64,000 nucleotides of DNA from Asterella californica (Eukaryota; Streptophyta; Marchantiopsida; Marchantiales; Aytoniaceae): the NCBI GenBank assembly GCA_036924285.1, contig JAYKYS010000091.1, positions 18,612 through 82,611 on the forward strand, written 5' to 3'. Shown one piece after another: positions 49,601 to 58,439 of this stretch; the stretch's first letter is position 1; each line of letters opens with the position of its first letter. The notes below the pieces were generated by a model. That model saw only the letters and a program-made list of their open reading frames with translations. It was not told the origin of the DNA and made no database searches. The translations under genes were made by a program, and so were the position numbers.

Positions 49601-51752
49601 GGCACGGCGGCGGGGTGCTGGATACTGCTGAACAGGTTTTGCATCAAGTAAGGAGCGCCTCCACTCTTGCATAGCATTCACAGCATTCTGAGCTAGCCTA
49701 GAATGAAATTTGAGGTCATACCAGTCAATGCCATTGCTTGACGCTGTGCCCCATGATCATAGCAGCTCCCCTGTCAGACGCTCCAACCGCTGCACCCTCA
49801 CTCATTCTCTCAGACACAAAGATCTGTCTGCAGATGCTGGGATTGAGAGCAGGTGCGCCATGGTTGATCATGAAACGCTGCCAGTAGTAGCAGAAGCTGG
49901 AGCCCACGTGAAATGGCTTGCCTTGCAGATCCATGAAGACACGATCTGTCGTGCTGCCAGTGCTGCACATCAGCCGGCTGCGAGGTCCATTCAGGTACAT
50001 GTGCAGCAGCTCAGCCAGGTCTTCGAGCACAATGAACTCAATGACTGCACGCTTCCACTTGTTGTCATTCTTGTGATGTGGAAACTTCATGCGCAGACGC
50101 AGAGGTGATGTGCTTTCAACATACAGTCTGTTGCCCTCGCAGTCAGCCAGCTTGCAGTCTGGATGCTCGCAAGGTGTGCATGCCTCAGCTGGATCAGAAT
50201 ACAGCATGCTTCTGATCATCGACAGCCTGATGGGAGGCAGGTGTGTGATCATGACGCACGCAAGCACTGCATCATGCACTTCCCTGGCTTGTGTCAAGCC
50301 GCCAGTCTTGTGCCAACATGCTTGTGACTGAGTCTCGATGGTGTGAATCAGCTTCACAAAGGCTTCGCATTCCATCCACTTGCCGGCTGCTGCCAAGGTG
50401 TCAGGATCCTTGGCAGGCTGAGGGTTCTCATCAGCCACCTGCAACAGACATGTGCTTGAGTGACGGCATGCTGCATGTGTGCTTGCTACAATGCGTGCAT
50501 GCATGACGCGTGCTGTAAATTGATGAATGCTTATGGCAACTGTGCTGGTTGCTACACGCAAATGCTGCTGGTGCTTTTCCTGATTGTGCATTGCATGTGT
50601 TTGCATGTGCAACCATTCCGTAGTGTGTTATATGATATGCAGGAGTGCTGTCGGCGCTTGGTATTTGCAAACATGGCAATGTAGCACTTGCATTTGTAGT
50701 GAGTGATATGCTGCAGTGCTTTTGATGCTTGTTGGATGGTACCTTATAACACAGCAGCGCGAACGCTTCATACTGTGTTATAAGGTATGCAAGAGTGCTG
50801 GAGGTGCATGTTATATACAAAGACAGCAGTGTGTGAACACTTCGTACTGTGTTGCAAGGTATGCAGGAGTGCTGGAGGTGCTGGTGGGCTGTGTATACAG
50901 CAGTGCAGCACTTGCACTTTTGCCAAGTGATATGCTGAGGTGTTGATAGTGCTTATGAGCTGTGTTTGCAGCAATGCAGCACTTGCATACATGTTGAACA
51001 ATATGCTGGAGGGTTTTACCTGAGTATGCAGCGCCTGCAGCCAAGCAAAGCCCTCCCTGAAGCTGTCATGTTGGCCTCCAGGAGTGCTGGCCCACCATTG
51101 GATGACCTTCTTGGCAGCAAAGAGGAAGTTACGGATGGTGCCAGGGGAGTGCTTGGCAGCAACATGATAGCTGACAAAGTGAATGATGAGCGACGGGTCT
51201 AGGAAGAAGTCCATGTTGGGCTGTGCTTTGTGGTGGTATGTCAGACAATAGCCAAAGAACAAGGCATAGTGTGTGTGGATGTTCTCCCATGTCCTGTGCT
51301 TGCAGTAGTGCCCTGGCCTGTCAAGCCTGATGGTGGTGGTGTAGTAGCTGTGAAGGGATGATAGCTGCTGAGCTACAGGGTCTTTGGTCAGTAGATGCTT
51401 TTTCTGTTTACTGTTGAGACCATACCTGTGCCCAAAGCTGCTGCTTGGCACCTGACAGGCAGGCAGGCTCACTGGGAAGGGCTTGAGCATCTGCACCTGT
51501 GGGTTGCTGCTATGCTGTGGACCCACCACTGTTTGCTGTGCTGGTTGGTCCTTCAACTGCACAAAGCCAGCCAGCAACTGTGGAGGCACATTGAGGTTGG
51601 CCTTTGTCATAGCCTGGCAGCAGACTGTCAGGCTGACAAGTGACACCCTTGAGACTGTGTTGCTCATGCCAGCAAGGTGGATGAGCTGTTGGAGTTGTGG
51701 ATCCTGCTCTGTCAGCACCATTGGTTTCTTCAAGCTGTTGCACTGCCTGTAG
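46648..51752 (-). mobile_element. Tyrosine-recombinase element, copy A (truncated, inactive)
   Basis: A 5.1-kb block nearly identical to 55712-60809 (offset 9064 at the left, 9057 at the right; net seven bases of indels). It starts with TTTAGGG followed by ACAACCATACACC and ends inside the recombinase gene at CTGCCTGTAG, where telomere repeats take over. It comprises about 2.7 kb with no recognised gene (46655-49375) and a broken minus-strand recombinase gene (49376-51752). The sequences just outside differ from those flanking copy B, so these are true element or duplication borders. Probably Crypton-like; a plain subtelomeric segmental duplication carrying such an element is the alternative. 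Confidence 0.8.
49376..51752 (-). pseudogene. Crypton-like tyrosine recombinase, broken copy
   Basis: Homologue of the intact gene in copy B with the same intron (about 50439-51019). It has lost its first ~55 codons, because the 5' end is replaced by telomere repeats at 51750. One extra A at about 49727 shifts the frame right after GHSVKQWH, so translation stops just before the catalytic tyrosine. The remaining C-terminus (49376-49681) is still open in another frame. Both lesions would remove activity. A few missense differences from B are present. Confidence 0.88.
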
Positions 51753-51775
51753 GGTTTAGGGTTTAGGGTTTAGGG
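51750..51775 (+). repeat. Interstitial telomere tract 3
   Basis: About 3.7 uninterrupted TTTAGGG units in terminal-telomere orientation. They cap the truncated 5' end of element A on the left and directly precede sequence D copy 2 on the right. The break in A (shared TGTAG) offers TAG as microhomology for repeat addition. Confidence 0.95.
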
Positions 51776-51964
51776 AGAAAGGCTATTTCTGAGGTGGCAT
51801 GCATCTGTAGCTACAAGATTCAACTTGACAGGCCCAAACTTTTCACAGATGAGGAATGATGGCAGCACAGTTGCATGCAGAAGTCAGCCAGGCAGCAGGG
51901 CCCTTGGATCCTGAGTGAGCAAGCTATCTTGAAAGCAAAAAGAAGAAGCCAGACAAGCAGCAAC
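51775..51964 (+). repeat. Subtelomeric sequence D, copy 2 (continues rightward)
   Basis: Nearly identical to 45995-46186 and likewise starts directly after telomere repeats with GAGAAAGGCTATTTCTGAGG. Unlike copy 1 it is not cut at AGCAAC but continues into further sequence, so the full element D is longer than 190 bases and may extend into the 52-54 kb region. Confidence 0.9.
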
Positions 51965-54599
51965 ATGACAGGCCAAAACTCACATTGGTTGTGGGCACTC
52001 AGGGTGCCAAAGCTCAGGCAGCTGGGTAATGTATGTAGAGAGGCAGATGCAAGCAGATCAAGGCATTCTAAGACTTGTGACCAGCCCAGAGCCACAAGGC
52101 ATGGGACTGCCTCCGAGAGCCAGATCTACTGCAAGGCTTTGCTGGTGCTGCAGTGAAGTGCCCAGCCCAGCAAAGCAGGCATGACCCTCCAATGATACTG
52201 GCAGCATGCACAGAGAAGGGCAGGTGTCCCTGTGAGGCCTACCTTTGGTGGTGTGACATAGATCTAAATTGCCAGGTGATGGAACTTGGGCAAATCAGCC
52301 CGCCCCGTGCACCAAGGAAATGTAGCCAGGAGACACGTATGAACTCGAGTACGCATGCTGAAGGCTCTGGAACCAGCCGGACACCATGCACCGGCTCTGA
52401 CTGCAAAGGATGACAACCTGATGTCAGTCAAACAGCCCTGCACTTTCGTGTTGCCGACCTGCCCTTCTGTGCCTTGCTCAGGTGTGCTTACGAAGCTGCT
52501 AGTCTCAAACAAGAGTAAGGGTAGCATACCGTGAGGAGGGCTTCTATCGGCGTGGATCGGCTGTCAAAGTTTTTAAAAATAAGCCAAGGTTTGAGGCCTG
52601 CCTCTCACAGTGGAGCTGCCCACCCTGGCTCTGGGCGACACAATCTTGGTAGAGAATGCTGTCCAACAAGTTTCCAAGGCAAGGACGCTGCTGCAACGCA
52701 ACCGAAAACAGTGCAAGCAGCTGAGGTTGCCAACGACAAAGAGCGTCCAGTTGATCTTCTTCTGCGCGGCAATTCCTGTCCTGCCATTACTAACCTACTG
52801 TTAACATTACTGTTACTTGCTGCCCACGGTCCCTCAGCGCTGGCACGGTCGCAAACGCCTGGGCTATGGCCCACTGCAGATGCCGTGATGGTACTGAGGC
52901 CTGCTGCAGCACTGTCCACAGACAGGATGCTTGCCAGCAGCAGGCCTGCAGGTTCAACTATGGTTTGTACAGGCTCGAGCAGCAGACGCTGTCTTCTCGT
53001 TCCGTGGAGGCAGGCGTACCTGGAGGTGAGCTGTCGATGATGCAACTGTTGCAGTCCTCCCAGGGGGTGCCTGTGCTGATTCGTGTCTGCACCGACCACC
53101 ACCATGTGATCGAAGAGCAGCAGCCTGGTAGCCGCTCGCTGCAGCGAAAGCCACGGAAACTGCTGTCGTGACTCTGCATCAACATGCACAATGGCTGAAG
53201 CCTGAGCAGGCGCCAGCCGTATGCCCTCAAGCGTCCAGTGTGGCAGGCCAGTCAGCCATGGCTTTGGTAGCATGCCCTTCCCTGACTGTGGCCACAGAAA
53301 AAGGCTGCTGCAGGCTGGGTGCATGTTGGTGAATGCATGTGCATGCCTGTGCATGCCTGTGCATGCTGCTGCAGTGCTTTGTGCAAGGGATGCCACCCAT
53401 CCAGCAAAATGTGTTTATTCAACACGCGCTACTAAAGGAACCTGTCAATCTGTGCTGCTCCTACACTCTGCAGCTGCACTGCACACCCAGTGGCATGTTG
53501 TGAGCCTGTACTGATGCTGTTCTGGCCTGCACCCCTCCTAATGGTGTCTTTAGACTGCAGTCACCTCACAGGAAAACCTGATTTCACCCACTTGATTGCG
53601 CGGCTTTGCTCTCAACTTTTTGGCGCAGCTGGGCTGCAACATTGTTTTGGTGGTGCACTCTGTTTTGCAAGCAGCAGCCACGTCGTCAGGTGTCATCATG
53701 GCTCCTGAACCGATTTCATGAAACGGATGTGCATGAATCCTGGGAAATGTGCCCCATGGGTTTATGCACATGACAAGTCACATTCATTAAAAACAGCAGT
53801 ACAGCCACTTCCTTGTAAAGTGACTTCACTTGACAAGAGGCTGCTTTCACAAAGGGTGCTGGGCAACAAGTGCTGAACGAACACGGCTGCCCCCGTTGGG
53901 TTCCGACTGTTGGCATGCTTTGATAGATTCCAATTCAGAACACACTTGTGACAGTACTGTCACAAAAATTATTTTTATCAAGGCAATGCTTCCTAAGTGT
54001 GTGCCAAGACTGGTGAACCTGTCTTGTTGCATGTTGAATGAATGCATGCAGGCTCTTGCACGATGCAGAACTGCAGTTGCAAACGTGATACTGGCGTTAC
54101 AAGGCGTTACAAGGCATGCATGTACCACTGTCAGCCATGTATCTCGGCGCATGTGTGGCCGTTTCACGATCTGTTTGGCCCTAAATACATTCCACGGTGA
54201 CCACAGCTACTGCAGCCACCCGGCGGCAGCGCCAACACAACGTTCTCCCGAGCACACTACCACCCCCCAACCTTCAAATGACCATAACTTCTACAATACT
54301 GCATCAAATCGGCCCATTCAAGTCCCAAACTGCTCAGAATCGTGAGCACATTCCAAAAATAGGGGAAACCCCCGCGAATTCTCAGGCCCGTAGCAGCAAA
54401 GCTCGACCCCCAAATCGGCACCCAAAGCTTCGTGCATGATGTTGCATGTATGCTACCCTACATGGTCATGCCCCTCCCCTAGCATACTGCTGCAACTGGT
54501 CACACAGTCAACCACACTCATTTCATCTCTCAAAACCACATTCATTCATGTAAAATAATTCATGTGTCAGCATGCAACTGATGAATCAGTCCAAGGCTG
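51965..54599. other. Non-duplicated segment between elements
   Basis: A 2.6-kb stretch with one set of overlapping long open frames around 52530-53400 (listed separately) and otherwise no recognised gene. It is flanked by sequence D on the left and the diverged recombinase relic C on the right. It could be the remainder of element D or captured genic DNA. Confidence 0.35.
52531..53040 (+). CDS. Uncharacterised reading frame, possible exon with hydrophobic signal
   Basis: A 169-codon frame. About residues 85-105 form a hydrophobic run ending ALA (ITNLLLTLLLLAAHGPSALA), like a thylakoid-lumen or secretory cleavage region, preceded by a polar stretch. A GAG|GTGAGC donor lies near 53027. No domain is recognised. 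A 263-codon minus-strand frame (52605-53396) overlaps it and cannot be excluded. The region is single-copy in the window and sits between mobile sequences, so this may be a captured or truncated gene piece. Confidence 0.2.
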   Translation: MRRASIGVDRLSKFLKISQGLRPASHSGAAHPGSGRHNLGRECCPTSFQGKDAAATQPKTVQAAEVANDKERPVDLLLRGNSCPAITNLLLTLLLLAAHGPSALARSQTPGLWPTADAVMVLRPAAALSTDRMLASSRPAGSTMVCTGSSSRRCLLVPWRQAYLEVSCR

Positions 54600-54653
54600 G
54601 GCAGCTGATCTGCTACCTACAATTTGCATGCCAAGGTCTGTACAAATGGATGA

Positions 54654-55704
54654 CTAGTACAGTACTACTAGCTCTAGTACAGTACTACTAGTTTTGGATG
54701 ACAAGGCAGACTCAGCAGCATAGCAAGACCAACCCTGCCATTGTGTATTGTGGTTGAGTAGCGCTACATCAGTCTCAAGCCAGGATGTTGCTGTGAGCAG
54801 TGCAGTGCGTGACTGGGCAGTGCAATGTGACCTGAAAGTCCAAGTGACTGCAGCCTCTCCAGGCCCTGCACAAAGCTGGGGTGCTGACCTCCAGGGCTTT
54901 GACTGCCACCACCTCAGCACATGCTTAGCACAGCTCAGGAAGTTCCTGATGTACAGGTGACTGTGGGCAGCTGCTATGTGCAAGCTGACACACTGAGCAA
55001 TGAGCGGAATGGAGAGGAAAAGCTGCAGAGTGGGCTGTGAGACCTGGTGGTAGTGGCAACAATGTGCAAGAAACAGATAGACATGCTTCAGAGTGTTCTG
55101 CCATGTCCTGATGCTGTGTGCTGTACCCTTCCTGTTCAGCTGCAAGGGGTTGGTGGAGAAAGATTCAAACTCTCCCATGTGTTGTTCAAGCACAGCTCTG
55201 TGAACAAGATGCTGCTAGGGCTTGGCAAGCAGACCTGAACAAGCTTGTTGGAACCTGCTGGCAGCGGGCACTCAAGCAATGTCACTGGGAATGGAGTGGT
55301 CATCTGCAGCTGCACAGGATTTGGGCTGGGCTGTGTATGTGCTGCAAGAACATGCTCAGGCAGTTCCAACACTACATGGCTGACTGGCCTCAATCTGATG
55401 TCATCAAAGGCATGGAGAACAGCAGCTTGCACTTTGCAGAGCTTGAGGGCACTGCAGCATACTGCCAGGCTGACAATCATGACATTGTTGCACGCTAGCG
55501 TGCAAGCCAGCAACACAGTGACTGGGGAAGGGGTGCTGAGCTGCAGCAGCTGAAAGCTGAACTTGGCAGGTCTGTCTGTTGTCATGCTCAACCCGCATCA
55601 GCCACAAACACATTCAACATAGCTGTACACATATCTTGCAAGAGCAGTTTGCAAGAGTGATGTTGCAAGCATGTGCAGGTGTTTGCAAATGGTGTGCAGA
55701 CATA
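54654..55704 (-). pseudogene. Diverged relic of a tyrosine-recombinase gene (copy C)
   Basis: Two minus-strand frames align with the N-terminal part of the copy B recombinase. Frame 55136-55591 shares DRPAKFSFQLLQLSTPSPVT near the start codon; frame 54654-55193 matches the core-binding domain (RTWQNTLKHVYLFLAHC... against RTWENIHTHCALFLGYC, and IRNFLSCAKHVLRWW against IRNFLFAAKKVIQWW). The frames are out of register and the catalytic domain is missing. Upstream bases to 55704 match copy B to 61092, then homology stops a few bases before the TTTAGGG that begins B. So C is older and was cut at its 5', telomere-facing end. Confidence 0.85.
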
Positions 55705-55718
55705 CTTTTTATTTAGGG

Positions 55719-58439
55719 ACAACCATACACCAACCTGTGTTTGTGCAAAATGGGTAGCATCATGTTTATGTTGCCAGCCAAACTTGGTACATGACATGCA
55801 GGCTGCAATGCCATGCCATTGATATGTTGAGCTACTCTGCAGCCTGCTCACAGCCTGGATGGGAGAGGTATGTCTCACAGCAAAGGAAGTGCCCCAATCA
55901 CGGCAATCTCAAAAAAAGTTTCAAGGTATGCAAGGGGTATGGCTGTTCATGGCAAGGTTTCATGAGTGTGAGGGCAGCTGTGCACAATTCAAGTGGTCAG
56001 GCTCACTGTTTGTGACACAGAGCCAGGTTTCAAAGTGCTGAAATGTGACGTGCAAGTTGAGTTTTGTTGAAGGTGTTTGCAGGCCCAAGCCTGCTTCTCT
56101 CCACATGCATACACTGATGACTAGTGGTGGAGGATCATAAACACATGCTCCTATAATGCTGGCATGACTGGAGCCTGTCCAGAGCTGCTGAGAAGGTACC
56201 TGCTGATCGGTTACTGGATCGTCTGTCTCGTGTCCAAGCTGTGAGCTTCTGAGGAGCGGCTCTCCGGGAAAGTGTTCAGCAGGTCTGTGCTGGCAAGCTT
56301 GTGTCTCGAGCCAGCTGCCTGCAGCAAGGAGAAGCGGCGCTGAGTCACTCACAGTTTCGAAAAGCCTACAACGGCTGGTGGACAGAACTGCGTGCTCACC
56401 TGCCCAAGCTTCGACAAGACTTCAGAAAGGGGCCTGCCTCAACCAAACGTAGCAGGAGCTTGCAGGAGCTTCAAGAAGGACCTGGACAGCGGCAAGCGCT
56501 TTGTCAGTTCTGATGAACTTGTGATCTACAGGAGCATGTTGTATCAGACATCGACAGGAGCTCACCGTCGGTCACGAGGCTGACGCTAGCCAAACAGTCA
56601 TGCTGGAGACACCACCGTGCGACAGCCAGTCGTGCAAGTCGGCAGAGCCGCGTGGGTAGCTGAGTATATACACAGGCATTTAAATCCAACTATACGGGAA
56701 AATCCTGGTTTCGGAGAGGGCTTTGCTTTGCACGTGATTAGTGATTAGCTGTTACGCAGCACAAGCACCGCGGTCACTTCACAGACGCGCTTCGCGCTGA
56801 ACCGACTAGCTTTCACACAAACACATCTGCTTGGTCCTGAAGGTGTCTTGTACGGTGCAGCTCATGAGAGAACGCCTGTGACAACTTCACAGCTGATCCC
56901 GATGCTGATTCCACTACTCGTGTCGCGGGAACCGTGAGCTCGGCTGGCTTTTTGCACTGCAAATGTTCTCAATATTCACAGCAACCCAGCGCACGTAGAG
57001 TCAAAGTGTCTCGTGATCTACAGCGGCGGTCCAACAGTACAGGCCAGCGCCATCGAATAAGCTTTGCTGCCCGGCAGCTTGCAAGGACAGGTCTCAACAG
57101 TCAGCACAGGCACATATCTGGGCACAACAGAGCCACCTGCAAGCGCAAGCAACACATCTTGCCTGCACGACCACTGAGTGTCACTTTTTTGTGTTCATAG
57201 CGCTGATGTCTACGCAACTTTGTAGCAGCTAGGCAACTCCGTTAAGGCTGTCAGAACTGAAACACAAGGCTGGTCCATCTTGCTCCTGGCAAAGGCAGCA
57301 CTGCTGCAGCCAAACCTAGTGTGGTGCAGCCTTGCATACATAGGTTTTGGCTGATGTTGGCAACTTAAGGACAAACTTGCAAGTATCACTCACTGGGCTG
57401 CACAGATGCCCTGCCTCACTGTCTCTCCCTTTGTGAATGCTGACCTTGTTGCAACACTGCAGCTGGTACAGACAAAGACACACACACAAGCCTCCATACC
57501 ACATCATGTAATGTGTTGCATATGCAGTATTGATGTTCGTATATACATATATGCAGCCAATGTGGTGAGCACCCTGATCAGGTGTATGCACCTGCTCAGG
57601 TCGACATCGACTACAACACAATGCAGACCACACCGAGAAACGCAGCACATGTACGAACCTGGTCATACCTCATGTAGCTCATGCATGATGGGTGCATACA
57701 CCCCATACATACATGTGGGGGGTGATGGCACACAAGCTGTGTGTGCACACTTGCGACTTCAGGCCATAAACCGTGCCAGTCTACATCCCTCATTGCACAA
57801 GGCGCTCTGACCGGCTCATGCATGCAGCCGCTCACATTGATGCCATTGCACTCTTGAGCCCCCTCACCCATACTAGTAGGTGGGGACACCGGAACCGCAG
57901 TCATCACCCCCGCGCTCGGCATGTCGTACTCACTGAATCGACTTCAGACATCATTGCCCACCCTCAGACCGACGCGCAGCATCCGGCGCTGCACGCGCGG
58001 AGTCGCACCCACACATCAGCTCGTGACCATGCCCCATTGCTAGCCTCCAGCATACTGCATCGTTTTCCAATCCGAAAACTGCGTCGGGCAGCTGGCGCGC
58101 ATGCGCTTCCAACGCAATAAGTGCCTAAAAATTCTTTCGGACGACAAATTTGGACCGCTGTGGCCGTGAGCGGCTCTGAACTGTTTTACAGGACTGCAGT
58201 GAGCTCAGCTCATTACTAACACACATAATCTTCACATGACTGCACACCTGAACAACCGAACACACAGCAGTGCACTAAGCCTGCGAACAACACGGCTGAC
58301 AAGCGCTGACAGTCACCGACGATAGCCTAAAGATCAAGCTAGTCACAAAGCAGATAGTTCCAACAAGGCAGGAGTTTTCAACACGCATACACAACCTTGA
58401 CCAGGTAGATCAGCAGATCAGACACACACTTCAAACCCC
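55719..58439. other. 2.7-kb 3' region of the element, no recognised gene
   Basis: Repeated almost exactly at 46655-49375. It holds several open frames of 60-135 codons on both strands (for example 57406-57810 plus, 55960-56352 minus) that are preserved in both copies, but the copies are so alike that this is no evidence for selection. A GC-rich block with a small inverted repeat (GCGCTTCGCGC) is near 56787. Promoter-like or recombination-site functions are possible but not shown. Confidence 0.5.

Noticed and set aside
52605..53396. 263-codon minus-strand open frame
   Set aside because: No recognisable domain; overlaps a plus-strand frame with better exon-like character. Neither is certain.
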